A DNA stretch of 64,000 bases from Pararhodobacter oceanensis (lineage in GTDB: Bacteria > Pseudomonadota > Alphaproteobacteria > Rhodobacterales > Rhodobacteraceae). The DNA is taken from contig NZ_QDKM01000010.1 in assembly GCF_003076755.1 (NCBI RefSeq), positions 40,092-104,091 on the forward strand. Direction: 5' to 3'. A model generated the notes under the pieces. That model saw only the letters and a list, made by a program, of their open reading frames with translations. It did not search any database and had not been told where the DNA came from. Shown piece by piece: positions 9,994-20,926 of this stretch (within the stretch, counting starts at the first letter, position 1; each line of letters begins with the position of its first letter). A program made the translations under genes and the position numbers.

Positions 9994-11247
9994 ATGCTCC
10001 GCCGTCTCCATCCGCATCAACCCGAGAGTTTCGCCTTTACCCCTGCCAATCAGGCATGGGCCGAGGCGCAGATCACCAAATATCCCGAGGGCCGTCAGGC
10101 CTCGGCGATCATCCCGCTGTTCTGGCGCGCCCATGAGCAAGAGGGCTGGCTGACCCGTCCGGCGATCGAAAGCATCGCGGATATGTTGGGCATGGCCTAT
10201 ATCCGCGCGCTCGAAGTGGCGACTTTCTACTTCCAGTTCAAACTGGCGCCCACCGGCACCGTCGCCCATATCCAGATTTGCGGCACCACCAGCTGCATGA
10301 TCTGCGGTGCCGAGGATCTGGTCAGCGTCTGCAAAGAGCGGATCTCGCCCGAGCCGCTGGCGCTCTCGGCGGATGGCAAGTTCAGCTGGGAAGAGGTCGA
10401 ATGCATCGGCGCCTGCTCGAATGCGCCGGTGGCGCAGATCGGCAAGGATTACTACGAGGATCTGACCGTCGAGAGCCTCAACCGTATTCTCGATGAGCTG
10501 GACGCAGGCCGCGTGCCGACACCCGGCCCGCAAAACGGCCGTTTCACCTCCGAGCCTCTGGCCGGGATCACCAGCCTCACCGAAGGCGAGCGTGTCGAGA
10601 GCGCCAATGCCTCGGTCGCCCGTGCGCTGGATCTGGGTGATACGGTCAAGCGGATCGACGGCACCGAAGTGCCGATCCTGACCCCGTGGCTGGATGGTGC
10701 GGCGAAAAAGCCGAAATCTGAACGCGCCGATGGCAAGCCGGTCTCGAGCCGTCTGGGCAAAGCCCCGCTGGACGAGAAATCCGCCACCATCCCCGCCGAG
10801 AAAGCCGGTCAGAAACCCGCCCAGCCCGAAGCCGCCGCCGCCGCGGTTGAGCCCGAGGCCGATGCCGCCGCGCAATCCGCGGCCAAGCCCGAGGTGACGC
10901 CCGAAGCCAAGGCGACACCGGCTCCCGATGGCACGCCCGAACCGGTGCCCGCAGGCGAGGCGACGCGCCCCGCCGCGCTGCAAGCCGCGCGCGAAGGCGG
11001 TGCCGATGATCTCAAGCGGATCAAAGGCGTCGGCCCGAAGATGGAGCAGGTCTGCAACGAGCTGGGCTTTTACCACTTTGACCAGATTGCCGCATGGACC
11101 CCCGCCGAGGTCGCATGGGTCGATGACAATCTCGCTGGTTTCAAAGGCCGCGTGACCCGTGACAACTGGGTCGAACAGGCGCGCCAACTGGCCGCGGGCG
11201 AGGACACCGAATTTTCGAAGCGCGTCGATAAAGGCGATGTCTATTAA
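9994..11247 (+). CDS. nuoE: NADH-quinone oxidoreductase subunit E with C-terminal extension
   Basis: NuoE carries the [2Fe-2S] cluster N1a in the NADH-oxidising module. The standard subunit occupies about residues 1-190; ligands are visible in [10 protein letters not shown] and CIGACSNAP. The protein is 417 residues, far longer than the usual 160-240. An Ala/Pro/Glu-rich linker (about 230-335) leads to a C-terminal domain (about 338-400) starting [12 protein letters not shown], a helix-hairpin-helix-like motif followed by a [12 protein letters not shown] segment. Long NuoE proteins of this kind are known in Rhodobacter and relatives. The domain's role is unknown. Confidence 0.94.
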   Translation: MLRRLHPHQPESFAFTPANQAWAEAQITKYPEGRQASAIIPLFWRAHEQEGWLTRPAIESIADMLGMAYIRALEVATFYFQFKLAPTGTVAHIQICGTTSCMICGAEDLVSVCKERISPEPLALSADGKFSWEEVECIGACSNAPVAQIGKDYYEDLTVESLNRILDELDAGRVPTPGPQNGRFTSEPLAGITSLTEGERVESANASVARALDLGDTVKRIDGTEVPILTPWLDGAAKKPKSERADGKPVSSRLGKAPLDEKSATIPAEKAGQKPAQPEAAAAAVEPEADAAAQSAAKPEVTPEAKATPAPDGTPEPVPAGEATRPAALQAAREGGADDLKRIKGVGPKMEQVCNELGFYHFDQIAAWTPAEVAWVDDNLAGFKGRVTRDNWVEQARQLAAGEDTEFSKRVDKGDVY

Positions 11248-11293
11248 GGCATAGGCCCGCGGGCGCGCTGTGCTAAGGAGTTGAAAAGGCGCT

Positions 11294-11527
11294 ATGAAGG
11301 ATGAGACACCACGGGGACGGCAAGGGCGCGCAATTGCGCTGCTGATTGCCGGCGTCTGCGCGGTGTATCTGATCCTTCTGGCCGTGGGGGATAAGCTGGG
11401 CTGGTCTCAGCGCACCCTCGCGCTCTTTGATCTGGCGGCACTTGCCGGATTCGGGATGGCGTTGTGGCTGATTTATGGGCTCTGGCGGTCAAGCCGGAAC
11501 GACAGAGACCCCGATGTTAAGGATTGA
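11294..11527 (+). CDS. Small two-helix membrane protein (DUF5337-like)
   Basis: 77 residues with two hydrophobic helices (about 13-31 and 43-64) and charged ends. From memory it resembles the Rhodobacterales family DUF5337, found between nuoE and nuoF; I could not check this. It ends 3 bases before nuoF and is co-directional, so it is an operon member. Function unknown; a role in complex I assembly or stability is only an inference from position. Confidence 0.7.
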   Translation: MKDETPRGRQGRAIALLIAGVCAVYLILLAVGDKLGWSQRTLALFDLAALAGFGMALWLIYGLWRSSRNDRDPDVKD

Positions 11528-11530
11528 GCG

Positions 11531-12829
11531 ATGCTGAAGGATCAGGACCGGATCTTCACGAATCTCTACGGGATGTATGATCGCAGCCTCAAGGGCGCGA
11601 TGTCTCGTGGCGCGTGGGATGGCACCAAGGATATCATGGCCAAGGGTCGTGACTGGATCGTCTCCGAGATGAAAACCTCGGGTCTGCGCGGGCGCGGCGG
11701 GGCAGGGTTCCCGACCGGCCTGAAATGGTCGTTCATGCCCAAGGAAAGCGACGGTCGCCCCTCCTATCTGGTGGTCAACGCCGACGAATCCGAGCCGGGC
11801 ACCTGTAAGGACCGCGAGATCATGCGCCATGATCCGCATACGCTGATCGAGGGCTGCCTGATCGCCTCCTTCGCGATGAACGCCAACGCCTGCTACATCT
11901 ACCTGCGCGGCGAATATATCCGCGAGCGCGAGGCGCTGCAGGCCGCGATTGATGAGGCTTACGACGCCGGTCTGGTCGGCAAGAACGCCGCCAAATCGGG
12001 CTGGGACTTTGATATCTACCTGCACCACGGTGCGGGCGCCTATATCTGCGGCGAGGAAACCGCGCTGTTGGAGTCGCTTGAGGGCCGCAAGGGCATGCCG
12101 CGGATGAAACCGCCGTTCCCTGCCGGTGCTGGCCTGTATGGTTGCCCGACGACGGTGAACAACGTCGAATCCATCGCTGTGGTGCCGACCATTCTGCGCC
12201 GTGGCGGCGCGTGGTTCGCCGGTTTTGGCCGCCCCAATAACGCGGGCACCAAGCTGTTTGCGATCTCGGGCCATGTCAACAACCCCTGCGTCGTCGAAGA
12301 GGCGATGTCGATCAGCTTTGAAGAACTGATCGAAAAGCATTGCGGCGGCATTCGCGGCGGTTGGGATAACCTTCTGGCGGTGATCCCCGGTGGTTCCTCG
12401 GTGCCGGTGGTGCGCGGTGAGCATATGCGCGACGCGGTGATGGATTTCGACTATCTGCGCAATGAACTGCAGTCGGGCCTTGGCACCGCGGCGGTGATCG
12501 TGATGGACAAACAGACCGACATCATCAAAGCGATCTGGCGGCTTTCTGCCTTCTACAAGCACGAAAGCTGCGGCCAGTGCACGCCCTGCCGCGAAGGCAC
12601 CGGCTGGATGATGCGCGTCATGGACCGTCTGGTGCGCGGCGAGGCCGAGGTCGAGGAAATCGACATGCTTCTGGATGTGACCAAACAGGTCGAGGGCCAC
12701 ACGATCTGCGCCCTTGGCGATGCCGCGGCTTGGCCGGTTCAGGGTCTGATCCGCAACTTCCGCGATGTGATCGAAGACCGTATCAAAGACCAAAAAGCCG
12801 GCCGCACCTCGGCTCTGGCAGCGGAGTAA
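11531..12829 (+). CDS. nuoF: NADH-quinone oxidoreductase subunit F
   Basis: The 51-kDa NADH-binding subunit with FMN and [4Fe-4S] cluster N3. 432 residues. The NADH/FMN motifs [16 protein letters not shown] and [19 protein letters not shown] are intact; N3 ligands lie in ESCGQCTPC plus the later Cys in HTICALGD. Receives electrons from NADH and passes them to the NuoG clusters. Confidence 0.97.
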   Translation: MLKDQDRIFTNLYGMYDRSLKGAMSRGAWDGTKDIMAKGRDWIVSEMKTSGLRGRGGAGFPTGLKWSFMPKESDGRPSYLVVNADESEPGTCKDREIMRHDPHTLIEGCLIASFAMNANACYIYLRGEYIREREALQAAIDEAYDAGLVGKNAAKSGWDFDIYLHHGAGAYICGEETALLESLEGRKGMPRMKPPFPAGAGLYGCPTTVNNVESIAVVPTILRRGGAWFAGFGRPNNAGTKLFAISGHVNNPCVVEEAMSISFEELIEKHCGGIRGGWDNLLAVIPGGSSVPVVRGEHMRDAVMDFDYLRNELQSGLGTAAVIVMDKQTDIIKAIWRLSAFYKHESCGQCTPCREGTGWMMRVMDRLVRGEAEVEEIDMLLDVTKQVEGHTICALGDAAAWPVQGLIRNFRDVIEDRIKDQKAGRTSALAAE

Positions 12830-12831
12830 CC

Positions 12832-13053
12832 ATGTTTTTCGCTCCCTCAACCTCCAGCAAAATGCCGACCGGCCACGGGTTTCTGCCCGTGGCGGGCGCA
12901 TCTGCTGTGCCATCGGTGCGGAAACCCGCCGATGCGGGGGGGGCTCTGCGCTCACACGATCAATTGACCGCGCGCGCGGTCAACGGAGAGGGCAAAGCGC
13001 AGTATGTTTTCAACCGATTGCGGCATCTGCCGCGGATTGGAGAGAACATATGA
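12832..13053 (+). CDS. Doubtful 73-codon open frame between nuoF and the next gene
   Basis: ATG two bases after the nuoF stop, ending in an ATGA overlap with the following gene. Spacing fits the operon, but the predicted peptide is low in hydrophobic order, matches nothing I know and runs through several inverted repeats, so the segment may be structured untranslated RNA instead. Confidence 0.3.
   Translation: MFFAPSTSSKMPTGHGFLPVAGASAVPSVRKPADAGGALRSHDQLTARAVNGEGKAQYVFNRLRHLPRIGENI
12872..12893 (+). repeat. Hairpin between nuoF and the DUF5333-like gene
   Basis: Perfect 8-bp stem GCCACGGG / CCCGTGGC with a 6-base loop. Within an operon it may act in mRNA processing or partial attenuation. 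Confidence 0.5.
12964..12983. repeat. Perfect 20-bp palindrome between nuoF and the DUF5333-like gene
   Basis: TTGACCGCGC followed immediately by its exact reverse complement, with no spacer. Such a site could be a protein-binding operator or an RNA hairpin; it lies about 66 bases before the next clear gene start. Confidence 0.55.
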
Positions 13054-13496
13054 AACTCGGAACTTTCTTGCCGACCACATTGGCGACCGCAACCTTGGCC
13101 CTTTCGCTGGCAGTGACATCTGCGCAAGCGCAGACCACCCCGCAGGCAGAGGTCAACGCCACCTTGATGGCCGATGACTACATCTGGAGCGGGCTGTTTT
13201 CGGTCGCTGTGGCCGACCAGATCCGCAACGAATGCGCCCGTATGGATGCGCGCACCTTCCGCGCGACGCGGTTTCTGTATGACCTTTACGGCAAGGCGCG
13301 CGATTACGGCTATTCCCGCGACCAGATCGACACGTTCCGGCGTGACGAGGCGAATCAAGAGCTACTGCGGACCTGGGTCATGCAGTATTTCGACCAAAAT
13401 GGGGTGCAGCTTGACGCGCCCGAGACGTTTTGCGCGCTAGGAGAGGCCGAAATCGCGGCCGGAACCCGTGCGGGCACACTTTTGAGAGCAAGGTAA
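13050..13496 (+). CDS. Exported protein of unknown function (DUF5333-like) in the nuo operon
   Basis: 148 residues with a clear signal peptide (cleavage near ALS..TSAQA-Q, about residue 28) and a helical mature part containing two cysteines (NEC and TFC segments) that could pair. From memory it resembles DUF5333, a Rhodobacterales family usually encoded by nuoG; this was not checked. Some database entries call such proteins NADH dehydrogenase subunits purely from location. It is followed by nuoG after 3 bases. Confidence 0.7.
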   Translation: MKLGTFLPTTLATATLALSLAVTSAQAQTTPQAEVNATLMADDYIWSGLFSVAVADQIRNECARMDARTFRATRFLYDLYGKARDYGYSRDQIDTFRRDEANQELLRTWVMQYFDQNGVQLDAPETFCALGEAEIAAGTRAGTLLRAR

Positions 13497-13499
13497 GCC

Positions 13500-15521
13500 A
13501 TGGCAGAGCTTCGCAAGATCATTATCGACGACCGCGAGATCGAGGTTCATCCCGCGATGACCCTGATCCAAGCCTGTGACGAGGCCGGGATCGAAATCCC
13601 GCGCTTTTGTTACCATGAGCGTCTGTCGATTGCCGGCAACTGCCGCATGTGTCTTGTCGAAGTGGTCGGCGGGCCGCCCAAACCCGCCGCCTCCTGCGCC
13701 ATGCAGGTCAAGGATCTGCGCCCCGGTCCCGAGGGCCAGCCGCCGGTCGTCCGCACCAATTCGCCGATGGTCAAAAAGGCCCGCGAAGGGGTGATGGAGT
13801 TTCTGCTGATCAACCACCCGCTCGATTGCCCGATTTGCGATCAGGGCGGCGAATGCGATCTGCAAGACCAAGCAATGGCTTACGGCGTCGATTTCAGCCG
13901 CTACCGTGAGCCCAAGCGCGCCTCGGAAGACATGGATCTCGGGCCGCTGATCGACACCACGATGACCCGCTGTATCTCCTGCACCCGCTGCGTGCGTTTC
14001 ACCACCGAAGTGGCGGGCGTTTCGGTGATGGGCCAGACCGGTCGCGGCGAGGATGCCGAGATCACCACCTACCTCGATGCGGTGATCGATTCGAACCTGC
14101 AGGGCAATATCATTGACCTTTGCCCGGTCGGCGCGCTGACCTCGAAACCCTATGCTTTCACCGCCCGCCCGTGGGAGCTGACCAAGACCGAGTCGATCGA
14201 CGTGATGGACGCGCTCGGCGCCAGCATCCGCATCGACACCAAGGGTCGCGAAGTGATGCGCATTCTGCCGCGCAACCATGACGGGGTGAACGAGGAATGG
14301 ATCTCGGACAAGACCCGTTTCGTCTGGGACGGTCTGCGCCGCCAGCGCCTTGATACCCCGTTCATCCGCGAGAACGGCAAGCTGCGCCGCGCAACTTGGG
14401 GCGAGGCCTTGGCCGCCGCCGCCACCGCGATGAAGGGCGCCAAGAAGCTCACCGGTCTGGTCGGCGATCTCGCCACCACCGAGGCGGCCTATTCGTTGAA
14501 AACGCTGGTGGAATCGCTCGGCGGTTCGGTGGAATGCCGCACCGACGGCGCACGTTTGCCCGCTGGCAACCGCTCGGGCTACGTGGGCAATGCGCTGATC
14601 GAGGATATCGATACCGCCAAGGCAATTATGCTGATCGGCACCAACCCGCGGCTTGAATCGCCGGTGCTCAACGCCCGCATCCGCAAGGCTTGGCTGAACG
14701 GCGCGAAAATCGGCGTTGTCGGCGAGGCTGCCGATCTGACCTATGACTACCACCACCTCGGCACCGGCCGCGACGGCTTGGCGAAACTCAGCACCGGCTC
14801 GCATGACGACGCGCTCGGCAAAGAGACGCTGGTGATCGTCGGGCAGGGCGCCTTGCGTGAGGCTGACGGCGCTGCCGTGCTCGCCCATGCAATGAAATTC
14901 GCCGAGCTGACCGAGAGCAAATTCATGGTGCTGCACACCGCCGCGGGCCGTGTCGGCGCGCTGGATGTCGGTGCTGTCACCGAGGGCGGCTTGCAGGCCG
15001 CGACCGAGGGCGCCGATGTGATCTTCAACATGGGCGCCGATGAACTCGATATCGATGCCGGTCCCTTTGTCATCTACCAAGGCAGCCACGGCGACCGCGG
15101 CGCCCACCGCGCCGATGTGATCCTGCCCGCCGCCGCTTACCCCGAAGAGGGCGGAATTTTCGTCAACACCGAAGGCCGCCCGCAACTCGCGGTCCGCGCC
15201 GGTTTCGCACCGGGCGACGCCAAAGAAAACTGGGCGGTGCTGCGCGCTTTGTCTGCCGAAGCCGGTCAAACCCTGCCCTGGGATAGCCTCGCCGCGCTGC
15301 GCAAGGCGATGATCGCAGAGGTGCCGCATCTCGAACTGATTGATATGGTGCCGGAAAACGACTGGCAGGCGGAACCGCTGGACACGCTGGGGGATGCATC
15401 TTTCCGCCCTGCCATCCATGATTTCTTCCTGACCAACCCGATTGCACGGGCCTCGACCCTGATGGCCGAACTCAGCGCGCTGGCGATTGCTCGCGCCGAC
15501 AAGCCGATGGCAGCCGAGTGA
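13500..15521 (+). CDS. nuoG: NADH-quinone oxidoreductase subunit G
   Basis: The 75-kDa iron-sulfur subunit of the electron-input arm, 673 residues. The N-terminal ferredoxin domain has [2Fe-2S] ligands in [15 protein letters not shown] and a following SCAMQV Cys. The second domain has [15 protein letters not shown], and the third has CISCTRC with DLCPVGAL. The C-terminal half is a molybdopterin-oxidoreductase-like fold without cofactor ligands, as in mitochondrial-type complex I. Translation signals are tightly spaced to both neighbours. Confidence 0.97.
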   Translation: MAELRKIIIDDREIEVHPAMTLIQACDEAGIEIPRFCYHERLSIAGNCRMCLVEVVGGPPKPAASCAMQVKDLRPGPEGQPPVVRTNSPMVKKAREGVMEFLLINHPLDCPICDQGGECDLQDQAMAYGVDFSRYREPKRASEDMDLGPLIDTTMTRCISCTRCVRFTTEVAGVSVMGQTGRGEDAEITTYLDAVIDSNLQGNIIDLCPVGALTSKPYAFTARPWELTKTESIDVMDALGASIRIDTKGREVMRILPRNHDGVNEEWISDKTRFVWDGLRRQRLDTPFIRENGKLRRATWGEALAAAATAMKGAKKLTGLVGDLATTEAAYSLKTLVESLGGSVECRTDGARLPAGNRSGYVGNALIEDIDTAKAIMLIGTNPRLESPVLNARIRKAWLNGAKIGVVGEAADLTYDYHHLGTGRDGLAKLSTGSHDDALGKETLVIVGQGALREADGAAVLAHAMKFAELTESKFMVLHTAAGRVGALDVGAVTEGGLQAATEGADVIFNMGADELDIDAGPFVIYQGSHGDRGAHRADVILPAAAYPEEGGIFVNTEGRPQLAVRAGFAPGDAKENWAVLRALSAEAGQTLPWDSLAALRKAMIAEVPHLELIDMVPENDWQAEPLDTLGDASFRPAIHDFFLTNPIARASTLMAELSALAIARADKPMAAE

Positions 15522-15522
15522 G

Positions 15523-15948
15523 ATGAACATGAGCCGCCGCGCCCCTTTACTGATCGTGACAGCGCTGGCCCTGAGCGGGCTGGCGGGCTGTGTCACGGCG
15601 GCAAGCCAGCCGGATGATCGGGTGCTGGGCGCGCCGGAAAACGCGGTCTATCGCGGGGTGCAAACCCGCCTGCTCGAACAGGATCTGGTCAATTTCATCG
15701 TCGCCATGGAAGGCGCCGAGGACCAGCGCGACCCGATCGCCTACGCCAGATGTGCAGCAGCACAATACGCCCTGATCAGGGGCTACGGATTCGCGCGCCA
15801 TGTGCGCACCAATGTAACAGAACAGGGTGGTCTTTGGCGGGCCGATGCGGTTTATACCGTCTCGCCCGCACTGCCCCGTGGGTTCCGGACGATTGACGCC
15901 GAAGTGACGGTGGCCGATTGCACGGAGCAGGGGATACCGACGGTCTGA
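15523..15948 (+). CDS. Predicted lipoprotein of unknown function in the nuo operon
   Basis: 141 residues from ATG 15523. A lipobox (GLAGC) follows a short positively charged, hydrophobic leader, predicting lipid attachment at that Cys. The mature part has two further cysteines (YARC and VADC) and no family I recognise. It starts one base after the nuoG stop and ends nine bases before nuoH. A longer frame from 15487 would bury the signal sequence. Its cluster partners suggest an envelope-side accessory of complex I, but this is inference. Confidence 0.65.
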   Translation: MNMSRRAPLLIVTALALSGLAGCVTAASQPDDRVLGAPENAVYRGVQTRLLEQDLVNFIVAMEGAEDQRDPIAYARCAAAQYALIRGYGFARHVRTNVTEQGGLWRADAVYTVSPALPRGFRTIDAEVTVADCTEQGIPTV

Positions 15949-15957
15949 GGACAAGAT

Positions 15958-16998
15958 ATGGCTGACTTCTTTACCAACACCAATCTGGGGATTCTCCTCC
16001 TGACCGCCGGGCAAGTCCTGCTGGTCGTGGTGCCGCTATTGCTGGCGCTGGCGTTCCTCATGTATGCCGACCGCAAGGTCTGGGCGGCGGTGATGCTGCG
16101 CCGCGGGCCCAACGTGGTCGGCCCCTTCGGCCTGCTGCAAAGCTTTGCCGACTTTATCAAATATATGGTCAAAGAGGTGGTGTTTCCCGCCGGTATTGAC
16201 CGCGCGGTGTTCCTTTTGGCGCCGATGATCACCTTTGTCATGGCCATGGTCGTCTGGGCGGTGATCCCGTTCAATGACGGCTGGGTGCTGGCGGATGTGA
16301 ATATCGCCATCCTCTATATCTTCGCGATCTCGGGGTTCGAGGTTTACGGCGTGATCATGGGCGGCTGGGCGTCGAACTCGAAATACGCCTTCCTCGGCTC
16401 GATGCGCTCGGCGGCGCAGATGATCTCTTATGAGGTCTCGATCGGTCTGATCATCATCGGGGTGATCATCTCGACCGGCTCGCTGAATCTGAGCGATATC
16501 GTCCGCGCGCAGGCCGGTGACTACGGGTTGATGCATTGGTATTTCATCCCGCATTTCCCGATGCTGTTCTTCTTCCTGATCTCGGCGCTGGCCGAGACCA
16601 ACCGGCCGCCGTTTGACCTGCCCGAGGCCGAAGCCGAACTCGTCGCCGGCTATCAGGTGGAGTATTCCTCGACGCCGTTCCTGTTGTTCATGATCGGTGA
16701 ATTGACCGCCGTGGTGATGATGTGCGCAATGATCAGCTTGCTGTTCTTTGGCGGCTGGCTCAGCCCGGTGAGCTTCCTGCCGGACGGGATCCACTGGATG
16801 ATCCTGAAGATGCTGGTGATGTTCTTCGTCTTCGCCATGGTCAAGGCAATCACCCCGCGCTACCGCTACGACCAGTTGATGCGGATCGGCTGGAAGGTCT
16901 TCCTGCCGCTGTCGCTGGGCTGGGTGGTGCTGGTCGCGTTCTTGGCGAAATTCGAAGTTTTGGGCGGCTTTTGGGCACGCTACGTGATTGGGGGCTGA
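15958..16998 (+). CDS. nuoH: NADH-quinone oxidoreductase subunit H
   Basis: Membrane subunit that lines the quinone entry channel and links the redox arm to the proton pumps. 346 residues, about eight membrane helices. The hallmark loop [20 protein letters not shown] is intact, as is the early loop [14 protein letters not shown]. Confidence 0.96.
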   Translation: MADFFTNTNLGILLLTAGQVLLVVVPLLLALAFLMYADRKVWAAVMLRRGPNVVGPFGLLQSFADFIKYMVKEVVFPAGIDRAVFLLAPMITFVMAMVVWAVIPFNDGWVLADVNIAILYIFAISGFEVYGVIMGGWASNSKYAFLGSMRSAAQMISYEVSIGLIIIGVIISTGSLNLSDIVRAQAGDYGLMHWYFIPHFPMLFFFLISALAETNRPPFDLPEAEAELVAGYQVEYSSTPFLLFMIGELTAVVMMCAMISLLFFGGWLSPVSFLPDGIHWMILKMLVMFFVFAMVKAITPRYRYDQLMRIGWKVFLPLSLGWVVLVAFLAKFEVLGGFWARYVIGG

Positions 16999-17002
16999 TC
17001 AA

Positions 17003-17530
17003 ATGGCAGAACAAATGGCACAGGGCAGCGGCGAGCGCAGGGCGACGGATTTTACCCGCTCGATCAAATACTTCCTGCTGTTCGATTTTCTCAAAGGTTT
17101 TGGCATCGGCATGCGCTATTTCTTTGCGCCGAAGTCGACGATCAACTATCCGCATGAAAAAGGCCCGATCAGCCCGCGGTTTCGTGGCGAGCATGCGCTG
17201 CGCCGCTATCCCAATGGCGAAGAGCGCTGCATTGCCTGTAAACTCTGCGAGGCGGTCTGCCCCGCGCAGGCGATCACCATCGACGCCGAGCCGCGTGACG
17301 ACGGCAGCCGCCGCACCACGCGCTACGATATCGACATGACCAAATGCATCTTCTGCGGTTTCTGCCAAGAGGCTTGCCCGGTGGATGCGATTGTCGAGGG
17401 GCCGAATTTTGAATACGCCACCGAAACCCGCGAAGAGCTGTTCTATGATAAAGAGCGTTTGCTGGCCAACGGCGACCGCTGGGAGGCCCAGATCGCCCGC
17501 AACCTCGAGCTTGACGCGCCTTACAGGTAG
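17003..17530 (+). CDS. nuoI: NADH-quinone oxidoreductase subunit I
   Basis: Ferredoxin-like subunit with two [4Fe-4S] clusters (N6a, N6b) that pass electrons to NuoB. 175 residues; motifs [12 protein letters not shown] and [12 protein letters not shown] are complete. ATG 17003 follows the nuoH stop by four bases; an in-frame ATG at 17015 and an upstream start at 16988 are also possible. Confidence 0.96.
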   Translation: MAEQMAQGSGERRATDFTRSIKYFLLFDFLKGFGIGMRYFFAPKSTINYPHEKGPISPRFRGEHALRRYPNGEERCIACKLCEAVCPAQAITIDAEPRDDGSRRTTRYDIDMTKCIFCGFCQEACPVDAIVEGPNFEYATETREELFYDKERLLANGDRWEAQIARNLELDAPYR

Positions 17531-17536
17531 GAAGCC

Positions 17537-17947
17537 ATGACCGACGCCTATACAAAGATGATCCAGCAGATGATGGAAAGCGGGCAGGAGATGCTGCAGC
17601 GCTTCAATCCGGCGTTGGAAAATGTCAAAGGCGCGGGTCTGGATAAGATGTTTCCGACGATGTCCAAGGACATGATGGAAATGTGGTTCGGCAAGACCTT
17701 CAACCGCGAGGGGCTGGATGCCAAAACGCGGCTTCTGGTCACTGTCGGGGCGCTGACCGTGTTGGGCGCGCAGGCCGAGCCGCAGATGAAAACAACGGTG
17801 CGCCACGCGCTGGAAGCGGGCGCCACCGAGCGCGAGATCGCCGAGGTGATCTGGCAAATGAGTATGTTCGGCGGCCTGCCCGCCATGCAAAAGGCGCTGG
17901 AAATTGCCCAGAGCGTCTTTGCCGAAACCAAGGAGAACGAGGCATGA
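17537..17947 (+). CDS. Carboxymuconolactone decarboxylase (CMD/AhpD-fold) protein without cysteines
   Basis: 136 residues. The C-terminal 85 residues match the CMD fold: [17 protein letters not shown], then [24 protein letters not shown]. AhpD-type reductases of this superfamily use a CxxC pair, but this protein contains no cysteine at all, so a thiol-redox function is excluded. True 4-carboxymuconolactone decarboxylases belong to protocatechuate clusters, not to nuo operons. The stop overlaps the nuoJ start (ATGA). It may be a structural or small-molecule-binding operon member; function unknown. Confidence 0.75.
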   Translation: MTDAYTKMIQQMMESGQEMLQRFNPALENVKGAGLDKMFPTMSKDMMEMWFGKTFNREGLDAKTRLLVTVGALTVLGAQAEPQMKTTVRHALEAGATEREIAEVIWQMSMFGGLPAMQKALEIAQSVFAETKENEA

Positions 17948-18558
17948 GCGTTGCCGATTTTGCCTTTTACGCTTTCGCCATAGTCGCCGTGATCGCGGCG
18001 CTATTGGTGGTGACGGCGCGCAACCCGGTGCACTCGGTGCTGTGGTTGATCCTCACCTTCCTGTCGTCGGCAGGGCTGTTCGTGCTGATGGGCGCGGAAT
18101 TCATCGCGATGCTGTTGATGATCGTCTATATCGGCGCGGTCGCGGTGCTGTTCCTGTTTGTGGTGATGATGCTCGACATCGACTTCGCCGCGCTCAAGGC
18201 CGAGATGACGCGGTATTTCCCGCTCGCCTCCTTGGTCGGTGTGGTGATCCTGATGCAACTGGCGCTCTTGTACGGCGCTTGGGGGCAGGCCGAGAATGCC
18301 AGCGCCCTGCGGATGGCGCCAACGCCGGATATGGCCGAGATCCACAACACCCGCGCCTTGGGGCTGATCATCTATGACCAGTATCTCTTGGTGTTCCAGC
18401 TTTCGGGGCTGATCCTGCTGGTCGCGATGATCGGTGCGATCGTGCTGACCATGCGCCACCGGACCGGCGTCAAGCGGCAGGATGTTACGCAGCAGATGTG
18501 GCGTGATCCGGCCAAGGCGATGGAACTGAAAGACGTCAAACCGGGGCAGGGGCTCTGA
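17944..18558 (+). CDS. nuoJ: NADH-quinone oxidoreductase subunit J
   Basis: Membrane subunit, 204 residues, about five helices; it contains the pi-bulge helix region of ND6-type subunits ([19 protein letters not shown]). ATG 17944 lies inside the stop of the CMD-like gene. A much longer frame upstream is an overlap artefact. Confidence 0.95.
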   Translation: MSVADFAFYAFAIVAVIAALLVVTARNPVHSVLWLILTFLSSAGLFVLMGAEFIAMLLMIVYIGAVAVLFLFVVMMLDIDFAALKAEMTRYFPLASLVGVVILMQLALLYGAWGQAENASALRMAPTPDMAEIHNTRALGLIIYDQYLLVFQLSGLILLVAMIGAIVLTMRHRTGVKRQDVTQQMWRDPAKAMELKDVKPGQGL

Positions 18559-18650
18559 CCGGGTCTCTGGGCGACTTGCGATAGGCCACCGCGCGACCTG
18601 GTGGCGGACTAAAAACTAAATCGGGTGCACAAACCCGGAGGGAACGGACA

Positions 18651-18956
18651 ATGGTTGGACTTGAGCATTACCTGACGGTAGCGGCGACGCTGTTCGTCAT
18701 CGGTATTTTCGGGATATTCTTGAACCGCAAGAATGTCATCGTGATCCTGATGTCGGTTGAATTGATCTTGCTGTCGGTGAACATCAACCTCGTGGCGTTC
18801 TCGTCCCAGCTCGGGGATCTGGTGGGGCAGGTGTTCACGATGTTCGTGTTGACCGTCGCCGCCGCCGAGGCCGCGATTGGCCTTGCGATCCTTGTCACCT
18901 TCTTCCGCAACCGTGGCACGATTGATGTTGAAGACGTCAACGTGATGAAAGGCTAA
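18651..18956 (+). CDS. nuoK: NADH-quinone oxidoreductase subunit K
   Basis: 101 residues, three membrane helices, with the two conserved buried glutamates in [13 protein letters not shown] and [13 protein letters not shown] that take part in proton transfer. GGAGGGA precedes the start. The 92-base gap from nuoJ holds a short CCACC/GGTGG repeat. Confidence 0.95.
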   Translation: MVGLEHYLTVAATLFVIGIFGIFLNRKNVIVILMSVELILLSVNINLVAFSSQLGDLVGQVFTMFVLTVAAAEAAIGLAILVTFFRNRGTIDVEDVNVMKG

Positions 18957-18961
18957 GACCG

Positions 18962-20926
18962 ATGGCGACGATCCTTCTTTTTGCTCCTCTGTTGGGCGCG
19001 CTCATCTGCGGTCTGTTCTGGCAGGTGATCGGCGAGAAAGCCGGTATGGTGATTGCCACCGCGCTGCTGTTCCTCTCGGCGCTGCTGTCATGGGTGCTGT
19101 TCCTCAGCTATGACGGCGTGGCGGAGAGCATTCAGGTGCTGCGCTTTATCGACAGCGGCACGCTGGTCGGCGACTGGGCGATCCGCCTTGACCGTCTGAC
19201 CACTGTGATGCTGATCGTGGTGACCACGGTCTCGGCGCTGGTGCATCTCTATTCCTTTGGCTATATGGCCCATGACGAGAACTGGACCGAGGAAGAGGAT
19301 TACCGCGCGCGGTTCTTCGCCTATCTGTCGCTGTTCACCTTTGCCATGCTGATGCTGGTCACCGCCGATAACCTCGTGCAGATCTTCTTTGGCTGGGAGG
19401 GCGTCGGCCTCGCGTCCTATCTGCTGATCGGCTTCTACTGGAAAAAGCAGTCCGCCGGTGCCGCCGCGATGAAAGCCTTTATCGTCAACCGCGTTGGTGA
19501 CTTCGGCTTCCTGATCGGCATCATGATGCTGTATTTCCTTACCGATTCCGTGCGCTTCGATGATATCTTCGCCTCCGCCGAGCAGCTCTCGCAGACCACG
19601 ATCCACTTCCTCTGGACCGATTGGAACGCGATCAATGTCGCCTGTTTCTTCCTGTTTGTCGGGGCGATGGGGAAATCCGCGCAGCTGTTCCTGCACACTT
19701 GGTTGCCCGACGCGATGGAAGGCCCGACTCCGGTCTCGGCCCTGATCCACGCCGCAACCATGGTTACTGCCGGTGTGTTCCTCGTCAGCCGCTTCTCGCC
19801 GCTGATGGAATACGCCGATGAAGCCCGTGCCTTTATCGTGCTGATCGGCGCCTTCACCGCGTTTTTCGCCGCCACCGTCGGCCTCGTGCAGAACGACATC
19901 AAGCGGGTGATCGCCTATTCGACCTGTTCGCAGCTCGGCTATATGTTCGTGGCCGCCGGTCTTGGCGTCTACTCGGTGGCAATGTTCCACCTGCTGACCC
20001 ACGCTTTCTTCAAGGCAATGCTGTTCCTTGGCGCCGGTTCGGTGATCCACGGCATGCATCACGAGCAGGACATGCGCAATTACGGCGGTCTGCGCTCGAA
20101 AATGCCCTATACCTTCTGGGCAATGATGATCGGCACGCTGGCAATCACCGGCGTCGGCATTCCGCTCACGCATTTTGGTTTCGCCGGTTTCGTCTCGAAA
20201 GACGCGATTATCGAGAGCGCATTCGGCGGCGGTGCCACCTATGCCTTCTGGATCTTGGTGGCCGGTGCGGCGATGACCTCCTTCTATAGCTGGCGGTTGA
20301 TGTTCATGACCTTCTACGGCAAGCCGCGCGGCGACCGTGAGACCCATGACCACGCCCATGAAAGCCCGCTGACCATGCTGATCCCGCTGGCGGTGCTGGC
20401 GGTCGGCGCGGTCTTCGCCGGTATGCTGTGGTATGAGCCGTTCTTTGGCTCCGAGGCTTCGGTGCATGCGTGGTTCGGCGATTCCATTGTGATGCTGTCG
20501 GATAACCATGTGATCCACGCCGCCCATGAGGCACCGGCTTGGGTCAAGGTCTCGCCCTTCATCGCCATGCTGGCGGGTCTGGCACTGGCCTATCTGTTCT
20601 ACATCCGCAGCCCGCATCTGCCGGGGCAGCTGGCGCAGAACCAGCCGATCCTCTACCGCTTCCTGCTCAACAAATGGTATTTCGACGAGATTTACGACGC
20701 GATCTTCGTGCGCCCGTCGATTGCCCTTGGCCGGTTGCTGTGGAAGCGCGGCGATGAGCGCAGCATTGACGGTTTCCTCAATGGTCTGTCGCTGAACGTC
20801 ATTCCCAGACTGAACCGCGTCTATGCCCGCGCCCAGTCCGGCTATCTCTATACCTATGCGTTCGCCATGGTCCTCGGGATCGCCGCGCTCGTTACCTATG
20901 TTACGCTCACCGGAGGGGCACACTGA
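18962..20926 (+). CDS. nuoL: NADH-quinone oxidoreductase subunit L
   Basis: Distal antiporter-like proton-pumping subunit, 654 residues. It shows the conserved segments [16 protein letters not shown] and [20 protein letters not shown] (pump Glu/Lys network) and the long C-terminal lateral-helix region. Its last base is the first base of the nuoM ATG. Confidence 0.96.
   Translation: MATILLFAPLLGALICGLFWQVIGEKAGMVIATALLFLSALLSWVLFLSYDGVAESIQVLRFIDSGTLVGDWAIRLDRLTTVMLIVVTTVSALVHLYSFGYMAHDENWTEEEDYRARFFAYLSLFTFAMLMLVTADNLVQIFFGWEGVGLASYLLIGFYWKKQSAGAAAMKAFIVNRVGDFGFLIGIMMLYFLTDSVRFDDIFASAEQLSQTTIHFLWTDWNAINVACFFLFVGAMGKSAQLFLHTWLPDAMEGPTPVSALIHAATMVTAGVFLVSRFSPLMEYADEARAFIVLIGAFTAFFAATVGLVQNDIKRVIAYSTCSQLGYMFVAAGLGVYSVAMFHLLTHAFFKAMLFLGAGSVIHGMHHEQDMRNYGGLRSKMPYTFWAMMIGTLAITGVGIPLTHFGFAGFVSKDAIIESAFGGGATYAFWILVAGAAMTSFYSWRLMFMTFYGKPRGDRETHDHAHESPLTMLIPLAVLAVGAVFAGMLWYEPFFGSEASVHAWFGDSIVMLSDNHVIHAAHEAPAWVKVSPFIAMLAGLALAYLFYIRSPHLPGQLAQNQPILYRFLLNKWYFDEIYDAIFVRPSIALGRLLWKRGDERSIDGFLNGLSLNVIPRLNRVYARAQSGYLYTYAFAMVLGIAALVTYVTLTGGAH

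Noticed and set aside
12577..12831. 5' extension of the 12832 frame into nuoF
   Set aside because: It is out of frame within the cluster-binding part of nuoF and has no independent support.
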